Shown here piece by piece: positions 1-5,556 of a DNA stretch of 5,556 bases. Source of the stretch: Anaerolineales bacterium (GTDB lineage: Bacteria; Chloroflexota; Anaerolineae; Anaerolineales; VGOW01); assembly GCA_919901875.1 (NCBI GenBank), contig CAKKQG010000278.1:1-5556 (forward strand), written 5' to 3'. The notes under the pieces were generated by a model. The model saw only the letters and a list, made by a program, of their open reading frames with translations, was not told the origin of the DNA and ran no database searches. Each line of letters starts with the position of its first letter. Position 1 is the first letter of the stretch. A program made the position numbers and the translations under genes.

Positions 1-42
1 GCGCTTGCCCAACGGGGCGACCGCAAGGGTGCGCCCCTACAT
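1..42. repeat. GC-rich palindromic repeat inside the oxidoreductase gene
   Basis: An imperfect palindrome lies at 14-37: GGGGCGACC at 14-22, loop GCAA at 23-26, and GGGTGCGCCCC at 27-37. The stem GGGGCG/CGCCCC is perfect. On the minus strand it begins TGTAGGGGCGCACCC and continues through GGTCGCCCC and GTTGGGCAAG to the edge. From memory, this resembles dispersed intergenic repeats common in Chloroflexota and other genomes; that identification is not checked here. It lies within the open reading frame and is translated as about VGAHPCGRPVGQA, which does not look like family sequence. The left boundary may be outside the window. Confidence 0.6.
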
Positions 43-619
43 TTTGAGAAGATACGAATCCTTTATCAGCCAACTTTTCGATTGCGATCACTTCTGAGTC
101 TTCAATTGCTTTCGCGCCGAGTTGTCGCGCGGCATTGATGTAACCCATCACCACGCTATTCGGATCGCACAAGCCGTCTTGCCCATAAAACGTTCCACCG
201 ATCACGTCATCAAGTTTCATCAAAGGCAAACGTTTTCGTATTTCGTCGCCGCTCAACCACTCGGTCATCACGCCGAGTGAATGTTGGAGTTGCACGTTGC
301 GTTTGAAGGCGGCAACATCTTTTTCGTTGTTGAGCAAAAACAAATAGCCGCAATAGCGGCGATCAATCTCTTGCCCGATCTCCTCTTTGAATCGATCCAA
401 CATGGGCAGACTCAATAACGAGAGTCGGATATTGATCTCGGTGGCAAATTGGTAGCGGATGCCGCCCGCGCATCGTCCGGTGGCGCCTTGCCCGAAGAAG
501 GATTCTTTTTCGAGCAACACAACGTCTTTGACTCCGCGTTTAGCGAGATGATAGAGCGTGCTGGCGCCCATCACGCCGCCGCCGATGATGAGAATTTGAG
601 TGTGAGAAGGAAGGTTCAC
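1..619 (-). CDS. FAD-dependent oxidoreductase, DAO superfamily (C-terminus outside window)
   Basis: The first 206 residues of a flavoenzyme of the D-amino-acid/sarcosine/glycine oxidase superfamily, which oxidises amines or amino acids to imines with FAD. The N-terminus is a Rossmann dinucleotide-binding fold: strand TQILII followed by GGGVMG at residues 13-18, then the second strand VVLLEK with Glu37 placed to bind the ribose of FAD. A GATGRCAGGIR segment at 45-55 matches the family's second flavin-contact region, and DGLCDPNSVVMGYINAARQLGA at about 148-169 is the usual DG-x-x-DP region before the substrate domain. The start is GTG at 617-619; an in-frame stop lies 15 nt upstream and no later start keeps the Rossmann motif. 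There is no visible Shine-Dalgarno sequence, and the upstream DNA is a repeat block. The gene follows the dehydrogenase at 684-1652 on the same strand. Residues from about 194 to the edge are encoded by a palindromic repeat. Substrate unknown; whether the gene stays intact beyond the edge cannot be seen. Confidence 0.88.
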   Translation of the reverse strand, partial: MNLPSHTQILIIGGGVMGASTLYHLAKRGVKDVVLLEKESFFGQGATGRCAGGIRYQFATEINIRLSLLSLPMLDRFKEEIGQEIDRRYCGYLFLLNNEKDVAAFKRNVQLQHSLGVMTEWLSGDEIRKRLPLMKLDDVIGGTFYGQDGLCDPNSVVMGYINAARQLGAKAIEDSEVIAIEKLADKGFVSSQNVGAHPCGRPVGQA

Positions 620-684
620 AGTGATCAGTAATCAGTGGACAGTGATCAGTGGGAGAAGTTACTGATAACTGATCACTGATTACT
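620..684. repeat. Intergenic inverted/direct repeat block of ACTGATCACT-like units
   Basis: The whole gap between the dehydrogenase and the oxidoreductase is built from short related units. AGTAATCAGT at 627-636 pairs perfectly with ACTGATTACT at 675-684, and AGTGATCAGT at 641-650 is the reverse complement of ACTGATCACT at 668-677. The sequence AGTGATCAGT also occurs as a direct repeat at 620-629. A transcript could form a hairpin of about 10 bp plus about 7 bp with a bulge, around the spacer GGGAGAAGTT (651-660). The block reaches the last base of the stop codon of the upstream gene and abuts the GTG start of the downstream one. There is no U-tract after the hairpin on the minus strand, so it is not a standard intrinsic terminator. 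Units like this recur between genes in many bacterial genomes (recollection, not searched). Confidence 0.75.
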
Positions 685-1652
685 TAGAGTTCAACTTCAA
701 TTCCCAACTTCATCTCCCGCGCCCGCCTTAGGACTTCACCACCGGCGGCAACGTCTTGCACGGCGACACCGCATGATTTGAAGAAGGTGATGTCACTGTC
801 GGCACGACTAGCGTATTGACCTGCCGCTACTACGCCGATCTCGATCAGATCGTTTTCAGTGATGACGTTATTCTGAATTGCATCCATCACGTCGCCTGCT
901 TCGGCGAAAGCGGTTTGGCGCGAGTCTACGAAAACTTTTTTGGCTCGGCGGATCGTTTCGTTGTCTATCTCTTTCATTTGCAAGGTGTATGCGCCAACGC
1001 CGTTGACGTGCGAGCCCGCTTTGAGATCGCGCCCATCGAAGACGGGAGTTGATGAAGTGGTAGCGGCGCACACGATGTCGGCGTTGATGATTGCTTCGCG
1101 CGACGATGAGGCGGCGATCAGTTTAACTTTCACTTGAGGCTGCATTTCTTCAATGAAGCGTGATACGTGATGTGTGTCGCGGCTGTAGATTCGGGCTTCG
1201 GTGATCGGGCGGGCTTCGCACATTGCCAGTAGTTGCGTTTTCGCTTGTGTTCCACTGCCGATGATGGCGGCAATGAAAGAGTCGGGTCGGGCGAGGAGTT
1301 CAGTGACGGCGCCCGCACCCGCGCCGGTTCGTAACGCGGTGAGGTAGGTGGCGTCCATTAAGGCAAGCGGCGCGCCCGTTTCAGAATCGATCAGGATCAC
1401 CACGCCGTGAATCATTGGCAACTTGCGATCAACATTTTTTGGAAAGACCGAAACTATTTTTGCGCCGAGATCGTTTTCGACGCGGGCGGGCATGAAGAGG
1501 GTAACGGCGTTTTGCGCGGGGATGGTGACGGGTGTGCGAAGCGGCAGCACCGAGTTGCCAGTGACGAGTGAGGCGTAGGCTTTCTTTTGAGAATCAATCG
1601 CCGCGCGCATGGGGAGCGCACGGCGAATCTCATCAGCCGTTAGGATGAGCAT
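684..1652 (-). CDS. Ornithine cyclodeaminase/mu-crystallin family NAD(P)-dependent enzyme
   Basis: A complete 322-residue protein, the normal length for this family, which covers ornithine cyclodeaminase, archaeal-type alanine dehydrogenase, ketimine (pyrroline-2-carboxylate) reductase and mu-crystallin. Visible landmarks are GAKIVSVFPKN at 63-73 with the conserved substrate-site Lys65; the family helix TALRTGAGAGAVTELLA at 105-121 with Arg108; the nucleotide-binding loop IGSGTQAK at 131-138; FDGRDLKAGSHVNGVGAY at 205-222; and the C-terminal signature DITFFKSCGVAVQDVAAG at 287-304. In true ornithine cyclodeaminase a catalytic Asp follows the VG of the 218-230 region; here the segment is VGAYTLQMKEID with Tyr, closer to reductase and dehydrogenase members. 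I therefore favour a ketimine reductase or amino-acid dehydrogenase over a cyclodeaminase. The ATG start lies 3 nt after the permease stop codon with no clear ribosome site, which suggests translational coupling. It is probably cytosolic. The exact substrate is unknown. Confidence 0.92.
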   Translation of the reverse strand: MLILTADEIRRALPMRAAIDSQKKAYASLVTGNSVLPLRTPVTIPAQNAVTLFMPARVENDLGAKIVSVFPKNVDRKLPMIHGVVILIDSETGAPLALMDATYLTALRTGAGAGAVTELLARPDSFIAAIIGSGTQAKTQLLAMCEARPITEARIYSRDTHHVSRFIEEMQPQVKVKLIAASSSREAIINADIVCAATTSSTPVFDGRDLKAGSHVNGVGAYTLQMKEIDNETIRRAKKVFVDSRQTAFAEAGDVMDAIQNNVITENDLIEIGVVAAGQYASRADSDITFFKSCGVAVQDVAAGGEVLRRAREMKLGIEVEL

Positions 1653-1655
1653 GGA

Positions 1656-2600
1656 CTACACGATGCGGCGTGGATCAAGCGCGTCGCGCAAACCGTCGCC
1701 CATGTAGTTGACGCTGAGTACGGTGAGAAAAATGAGGAAGCCCGGGAAGAGAATGGTGTGCGGGGCGATATCAAGATAATCGCGGGCATCGTTGAGCATG
1801 CGCCCCCAAGTGGGGAAGTCGGGCGGGAAGCCGAGACCCAAGAAGGAGAGAGTCGATTCTAAAATGATCGCCGCGCCGATGGAGAGTGTGGCGGCGATGA
1901 TGATGGGGCTCATGCAGTTGGGCAAAATGTGCGTGACGATGATGCGCGCGTCCGAGGCGCCTAAGCAACGTGAGGCTTCGACGAATTCTTTTTGTTTGAC
2001 GGAGAGGAACGAGGCACGCACGACGCGGGCGGTGTTCATCCAGTTGAGACCGCCGATGACGGCGATGATCAGGATGAAGATGCCGACTTCGGGTCCGACG
2101 ACTCGGCGCAAAGCGTCGCGGAAAAGATAGATGAGTAGAAGTAAGAGGGGCAATTGTGGGAGCGATAAAAACAGGTCGGTCATACGCATCAATAGCATAT
2201 CAAGGAGTCCGCCAAAGAATCCTGAGATGGAGCCGATGAGTGTGCCTAAGCCGATGGCAACGATCATCGCCGCGATGCCGACAGAAATGGATAGCCGCCC
2301 GCCGTGCATGGCGCGGGCGAGCATGTCGCGTCCCGATCCATCTACACCGAAAGGATGATCGAGGGTGGGACCCTTATAAGCGTTGGCGAAATCAATCTTG
2401 GTTGGGATGATCGTCCAAAAGAATGGACCGATGAGGGTCACTAAAACCAGAAACATAAATACAAAACTGCCTGATAGCGCCAGACGATGACGGCGAAAGC
2501 GTCGCCAAGCGTCGCCCCATAATGTGCGCGGGGCGTGGGTGATCGGCGCGGCGGCAGTGGATGGGTGCGACGTAGGGGAATGGATCGCCGAGTTAGTCAT
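1656..2600 (-). CDS. ABC transporter permease, DppC/OppC type
   Basis: A complete 314-residue inner-membrane permease of the peptide/nickel/opine importer group; it pairs with the DppB-type permease to form the channel. After a polar, Ser/Thr/Pro-rich N-terminus of about 25 residues comes the OppC N-terminal motif, LWGDAWRRFRRHRLALSGS (27-45), leading into the first membrane helix at about 43-63. The periplasmic segment DHPFGVDGSGRDMLAR at 81-96 is typical of DppC. Further helices are at about 104-128, 143-160, 172-187, 230-256 and 283-300. The cytoplasmic EAA loop that contacts the ATPase is at about 208-228 (EASRCLGASDARIIVTHILPN). The protein ends GLRDALDPRRIV, as these permeases usually do. 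Its ATG overlaps the stop of the upstream permease in the 8-nt string ATGACTAA (2593-2600), indicating coupled translation. Substrate class cannot be decided from the permease alone. Confidence 0.95.
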   Translation of the reverse strand: MTNSAIHSPTSHPSTAAAPITHAPRTLWGDAWRRFRRHRLALSGSFVFMFLVLVTLIGPFFWTIIPTKIDFANAYKGPTLDHPFGVDGSGRDMLARAMHGGRLSISVGIAAMIVAIGLGTLIGSISGFFGGLLDMLLMRMTDLFLSLPQLPLLLLLIYLFRDALRRVVGPEVGIFILIIAVIGGLNWMNTARVVRASFLSVKQKEFVEASRCLGASDARIIVTHILPNCMSPIIIAATLSIGAAIILESTLSFLGLGFPPDFPTWGRMLNDARDYLDIAPHTILFPGFLIFLTVLSVNYMGDGLRDALDPRRIV

Positions 2601-3552
2601 AGACGATGCGTGGATCGAGGAAGCCGTAGATGATGTCGGCGACTAGATTGAAGAAGACGACTAAGGCGGAATAAATGAAAGTCAATCCCATCACGACTGG
2701 CGTATCGTTGTTAAGGGTAGAGGTGATGAGTAATTCGCCGATGCCGTTGACCCGGAAAATTTGCTCGGTGATGATCGCGCCGGCGAAGATGTTGGGCATG
2801 CTGAGGGCGATGAGGGTGACGACGGGAATTAAACTGTTAGGGAAAACGTGACGGAAGACGACGACGCGTTCGGGCAAACCTTTTGCCCAAGCGGTGCGCA
2901 CGTAATCCATCGGCAGGTTCTCTAGCACAGAAGCGCGGGTGAAGCGCGTGAGTTGTCCCATTTGGAAGAGTGCCAGAACCGAGATGGGCATGATGCTTTG
3001 TTTGATCTGTTTGAGAAGCGTGTCGAAATCTTCAACCTTCAAGGTAGTATCGTAAATGAAAGGAAACCACTGAAGTTTAACGCTGAAGATCAAGATGAAT
3101 AGAAGTCCGGTAAAAAATGTGGGCGCGCACACGCCGATGAAGGCAAAGGTCGTGGCGACCTGATCGAAGAATGAATACTGCCGCACGGCGGACAACACGC
3201 CGATGGGTAAGGCAAAAAGTGCGGCGATGAAGTAGGCGACGCCGACAACCGCTAAGGTATTAGGTAGGCGTTGCTTGACTAGCTCGATCACCGGAATATG
3301 GCTCGAGAATGAATAACCAAATTCGCCCTTCACCATGCTCGACATCCACTTGATATAGCGGATGTGCCACGGGTCATCTAGCCCCAAAGCGCGACGCAAG
3401 TTCTCGCGCACTTCGGGCGGCACTTCAGGGTTGAGGGCAAGTTGCGAAAGCGGATCGCCGGGAGCGGCGGCTAAGATCGTAAAGATGACGATACTGATGA
3501 CTAACAGTGTCGGGATAGCCGTGAACACGCGGCGAAGGATGTAGGTTCGCAT
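2593..3552 (-). CDS. ABC transporter permease, DppB/OppB type
   Basis: A complete 319-residue inner-membrane permease, the usual DppB length. The N-terminus MRTYILRRVFTAIPTLLVIS with a first helix at about 9-29 and the following AAAPGDP (28-34) are characteristic. The GEFGYSFSSHIPVIELVKQRLPNTL segment at 76-100 is the family's periplasmic region before helix 2. Further helices lie at about 100-123, 134-158, 186-200, 243-264 and 286-310. The EAA loop that docks on the ATPase is at 216-240 (DYVRTAWAKGLPERVVVFRH, then VFPNS). The sequence ends ADIIYGFLDPRIVYD, the standard end for the family. The ATG at 3550-3552 has no recognisable Shine-Dalgarno sequence; the preceding bases read CATAAACCCCAA. 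It is separated from the binding-protein gene by 73 nt that hold a perfect palindrome, which may lower permease expression relative to the binding protein (inference). Confidence 0.95.
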   Translation of the reverse strand: MRTYILRRVFTAIPTLLVISIVIFTILAAAPGDPLSQLALNPEVPPEVRENLRRALGLDDPWHIRYIKWMSSMVKGEFGYSFSSHIPVIELVKQRLPNTLAVVGVAYFIAALFALPIGVLSAVRQYSFFDQVATTFAFIGVCAPTFFTGLLFILIFSVKLQWFPFIYDTTLKVEDFDTLLKQIKQSIMPISVLALFQMGQLTRFTRASVLENLPMDYVRTAWAKGLPERVVVFRHVFPNSLIPVVTLIALSMPNIFAGAIITEQIFRVNGIGELLITSTLNNDTPVVMGLTFIYSALVVFFNLVADIIYGFLDPRIVYD

Positions 3553-3576
3553 TTGGGGTTTATGAGACCGACGCGG

Positions 3577-3615
3577 TTTAGACCTCCGAGTTCTTAAAGA
3601 ACTCGGAGGTCTAAA
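3577..3615. repeat. Perfect 39-bp palindrome between binding-protein and permease genes
   Basis: The left arm TTTAGACCTCCGAGTTCTT (3577-3595) and right arm AAGAACTCGGAGGTCTAAA (3597-3615) are exact reverse complements, centred on the single base 3596. In RNA this gives a long stable hairpin directly after the stop codon of the binding-protein gene (stop at 3626-3628). On the minus strand, the coding direction, the stem is followed by CCGCGTCGG and not by a U-tract, so it fits an mRNA-stabilising or processing hairpin better than an intrinsic terminator. On the plus strand it is followed by TTATTTTATTTTACTTT, so it could stop antisense transcription entering from the left. Similar GACCTCCGAG palindromes are, as I recall, dispersed in Anaerolineae genomes. 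Confidence 0.9.
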
Positions 3616-3625
3616 TTATTTTATT

Positions 3626-5440
3626 TTACTTTGACCAATCGGCGATATTCCACATTTCGGAATCCCAAGCGTTGGGTACCACGCCTTTGAGGTCTTTGCC
3701 ACGACCGGAGTTGGGTCCGGCGCGAGCGATCAACGGGATCAAGGCGACATCGGCGACCAAGAAGTCGTTGAGCTTGATCACCAGCCCGGCACGCTTCGCG
3801 GGATCGATCTCTTTGAGGTATTCGGCAAAGAGTTTGTCGTATTCCGGATTGCTGTAGCGGTTGAGGTTGGTCAAGCGCCACTGGTTCGACTTCTGGGCGA
3901 TGAACGGCGTCGTCCACAGTTCCAGATCCGCCGTGCGTTCTGGCGGCGCAACGCTGTTGGCATACATCTGGAAATCGGCGTAGAAGTGGTTGATGTTGTC
4001 GGGCTGCGAGGCGCTGGAGTCGAAATACACAGTCGCCGGGATCGCTTTCAATTCAACCTTCACGCCGATCTTCTCCCAACCGGCTTTGATGATCTCTTGC
4101 TGCTTCTGGCGCGCGGCGTTGACGCTGGTCTGGAAGACCACGCTCATCTTGACGCCGCCTTTGGCGCGGATGCCGTCGGCGCCCTTCTTCCAACCGGCTT
4201 CTTCTAACAGCGCGTTGGCTTTGTCAATGTTGTATTGACAGACATCCATCTTGTCGGTGTTGGTCGAGGTGACGTCGGCGGCGCCAACGATGTAGTTGCA
4301 GGTGGCTTTGCCTTGCGGTCCGTAAAGTTGTTCGGCGATGGTCTTGCGATCCACTGCCATCGCAAACGCTTTGCGAACCTTGAGGTCGGACAGGAAGGGG
4401 TGTTTTTGATCGGGTTCGGAGCGTTTGTCGCCCAGCGCCGGATCGGGGTTAGCAGAATTCAGCATAATGCGTTCAATGCTGTTGCTGGGCACGGCAACAT
4501 GCTCACCTTTGCCGCCAGTGCTGATGAGCTGCGCCAGAACTGCCGCTTCAATTTGCAAGTTCCAGGCGTAATCGAAATCGCCGGTTTGGAAGACGGCGCG
4601 CGCTGCCGTGGTGGCATCACCGCCGCCTTTGAACTGCACTTCCTTGAAGAAGGGCTTATTGGGATCGCGGTAGTTTTCGTTCATATCGTAGACCACCACG
4701 TCACCCGGCTTGAACTCACGAATCTTATAAGGACCCGTGCCAATCGGTTTGAGATTGCCCGGAGCATCCTTGGCTTTGGTGCCCATCCAATCGGCAAATT
4801 GCTTCTTCTGGATGATCGCGCCAGCAGAGGCAACAAACGCCACGTAGTAGGAAGGATTCGGAGCCTTCCATGTCACCTTCACCGTGTTTTTGTCCAACGC
4901 TTCCACCTTGTCAATGTTGTTGTAGGCGGCGGCGGTGGTGGCGGCAGTATCCTTGTTAGAGGCGTACTGATAGGTGAAGACTACGTCATCGGCACTGAAC
5001 TCTGAACCATCCGACCATTTCACGCCTTGCTTCAATTTCCAGGTGATAGTCATCAGGTCTTTGGACACGCCACCGTTGTCCAGCGTGGGTACTTCTGCTG
5101 CCAAGATGGCAACAGGTTTGGCGTCGGGACCGAACGCGGCGAGTGGTTCAATTACCAAGCGCGAAGAATCGGCGTCTTTGGTGCCGACGGCTAAGTGGCG
5201 GTTGAGGATTGTTGGCGCTTGCCAATACAGAATCTTCAACGTGCCACCTTTACCGCGTGTAGCGGGGACGGCGGTAGGGGCAGCGGTCGGCGCGGCGGTT
5301 GCCGCGGGTGCTGCAGTTGCTTTCGGAGCTTCTGTGGGTTTGGGGGCTTCAGTGGTGGGTGTCGCGCACGCGCTCAAAAGCACACCCATGACCAGAAAAG
5401 CGGTCGTCAAGCGAAACAATATGGGGTTTTTGTGTAACAT
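3626..5440 (-). CDS. ABC transporter substrate-binding lipoprotein, family 5 (peptide/opine/nickel type)
   Basis: A complete 604-residue extracellular solute-binding protein (SBP_bac_5 family) that captures the substrate for the two permeases. Residues 1-24 form a lipoprotein signal peptide (basic start, hydrophobic core FLVMGVL), with lipobox LSAC and acylated Cys25. An Ala/Pro/Thr linker at about 26-63 tethers the domain to the membrane; such linkers are typical of Chloroflexota. The mature domain starts at about GGTLKILYW (65-73). Family landmarks are WKLKQGVKWSDGSEFSADDV (133-152) followed by VFTYQYA, PIGTGPYKI (232-240), DLKVRKAFAMAVDRKTIAE (352-370) and YNIDKANALLEEAGW (403-417). Ligand specificity is not readable. 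I chose ATG 5438-5440: GAGGAG lies 6 nt upstream, and this start places the signal peptide correctly. A longer TTG-initiated form would add 13 residues encoded by repeat DNA. It is probably the first gene of the operon. Confidence 0.95.
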   Translation of the reverse strand: MLHKNPILFRLTTAFLVMGVLLSACATPTTEAPKPTEAPKATAAPAATAAPTAAPTAVPATRGKGGTLKILYWQAPTILNRHLAVGTKDADSSRLVIEPLAAFGPDAKPVAILAAEVPTLDNGGVSKDLMTITWKLKQGVKWSDGSEFSADDVVFTYQYASNKDTAATTAAAYNNIDKVEALDKNTVKVTWKAPNPSYYVAFVASAGAIIQKKQFADWMGTKAKDAPGNLKPIGTGPYKIREFKPGDVVVYDMNENYRDPNKPFFKEVQFKGGGDATTAARAVFQTGDFDYAWNLQIEAAVLAQLISTGGKGEHVAVPSNSIERIMLNSANPDPALGDKRSEPDQKHPFLSDLKVRKAFAMAVDRKTIAEQLYGPQGKATCNYIVGAADVTSTNTDKMDVCQYNIDKANALLEEAGWKKGADGIRAKGGVKMSVVFQTSVNAARQKQQEIIKAGWEKIGVKVELKAIPATVYFDSSASQPDNINHFYADFQMYANSVAPPERTADLELWTTPFIAQKSNQWRLTNLNRYSNPEYDKLFAEYLKEIDPAKRAGLVIKLNDFLVADVALIPLIARAGPNSGRGKDLKGVVPNAWDSEMWNIADWSK

Positions 5441-5446
5441 CTTTCT

Positions 5447-5452
5447 CTCCTC
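5447..5452 (-). promoter_or_regulatory. Strong ribosome binding site of the binding-protein gene
   Basis: GAGGAG read on the minus strand, followed by the 6-nt spacer AGAAAG and ATG. It is the only clear Shine-Dalgarno sequence at any gene start in the window, and it decides the start of the lipoprotein at 5440. It forms the end of the second 55-nt tandem repeat unit. Confidence 0.85.
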
Positions 5453-5556
5453 TCGAAAATATATTGAATAACGAGGCAACTCTCCTTTGTTGGTTGCTTC
5501 GTTCCTCTCGCAAATAGATTGAACAACGGGGCAATGCTCCTCCAGCAGTTGCCTCG
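5447..5556 (-). repeat. Two 55-nt tandem repeat units in the leader of the binding-protein gene
   Basis: Read on the minus strand, unit 1 (5556-5502) and unit 2 (5501-5447) match at 41 of 55 positions by my hand alignment. The second half is best conserved: TTGCC-CGTT-TTCAAT-TATTT-CGAGAGGA. Each unit begins CGA(G/A)GCAAC and carries an imperfect complement (TTGCCCCG or GTTGCCTCG) about 12 nt later, with AGGAG in the loop, so each can form a small hairpin. The 5' arm of unit 1 (CGAGGCAACT, 5547-5556) pairs perfectly with AGTTGCCTCG of unit 2 (5472-5481). Further copies may lie beyond the right edge. No convincing promoter was found in this segment, so transcription probably starts further right. 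Confidence 0.8.

Noticed and set aside
449..631. Plus-strand 60-residue frame over the start of the oxidoreductase
   Set aside because: It is antisense to the strongly conserved FAD-binding N-terminus and has no features of its own.
3577..3615. Palindrome as an intrinsic terminator of the binding-protein transcript
   Set aside because: In the coding direction the stem is followed by CCGCG rather than a U-tract, and the permeases downstream need the same transcript.
4235..5005. 256-residue open frame on the plus strand opposite the binding-protein gene
   Set aside because: It lies wholly antisense to a clear family-5 binding protein, its translation has no recognisable domain, and no ribosome site or promoter was seen. 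It is a by-product of GC-biased codon use.
5457..5466. TATATT as a -10 promoter box upstream of the binding-protein gene
   Set aside because: It would leave only about 10 nt of leader, overlap the ribosome-site region, and has no -35 box at normal spacing.
5441..5479. Longer TTG-initiated form of the binding protein (13 extra residues)
   Set aside because: The extension is encoded by the tandem repeat, places charged residues before the signal peptide, and skips the well-placed GAGGAG in front of the ATG at 5440.
5349..5534. Minus-strand 61-residue frame with a repeated SIY-x-REER-like peptide
   Set aside because: The peptide similarity comes only from the 55-nt DNA repeat. The repeat length is not a multiple of three, so the frame is not maintained, and the frame runs into the binding-protein gene out of register.
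5447..5556. CRISPR array
   Set aside because: The units are directly abutting, 55 nt long and about 75 percent identical, with no unique spacers between conserved repeats and no cas genes.

Overview
The window carries one compact gene block, entirely on the minus strand, so it reads from the right edge to the left. In order of transcription the genes are: an extracellular family-5 substrate-binding lipoprotein (3626-5440), two peptide/opine-type ABC permeases (2593-3552 and 1656-2600), an ornithine cyclodeaminase/mu-crystallin family NAD(P)-dependent enzyme (684-1652), and the N-terminal part of a FAD-dependent amine/amino-acid oxidoreductase of the DAO superfamily (1-619, cut by the window edge). 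The spacing is tight: an 8-nt overlap between the permeases, 3 nt between permease and dehydrogenase, and about 64 nt between dehydrogenase and oxidoreductase. This supports one operon. No ATPase subunits lie in the window; they may be further downstream, elsewhere in the genome, or shared.

The gene set suggests uptake of a small nitrogenous compound (dipeptide, opine, imino acid or similar) followed by redox processing of its C-N bond. A flavoenzyme of this superfamily oxidises amines to imines, and the ornithine cyclodeaminase-like family includes ketimine reductases, alanine dehydrogenases and cyclodeaminases. The substrate cannot be read from the sequence.

The organism is probably a member of the Chloroflexota (Anaerolineae-like). 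This is inferred from the long Ala/Pro/Thr linker after the lipoprotein cysteine, moderate-to-high GC with mixed codon use, and short palindromic intergenic repeats of kinds I associate with that phylum. No ribosomal or other phylogenetic marker is present.

The main feature beyond ordinary genes is repeat DNA. Every real gap in the operon is filled by a different repeat: two 55-nt tandem units with hairpin potential form the leader of the binding-protein gene; a perfect 39-bp palindrome separates the binding protein from the permeases; a block built from ACTGATCACT-like units overlaps the stop codon of the dehydrogenase and reaches the start of the oxidoreductase; and a GC-rich palindrome lies in frame inside the oxidoreductase. 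I found no RNA gene, CRISPR array, transposase or plus-strand gene. I see no convincing new system; the gene content is a catabolic transport operon, and the repeats are the part worth following up.
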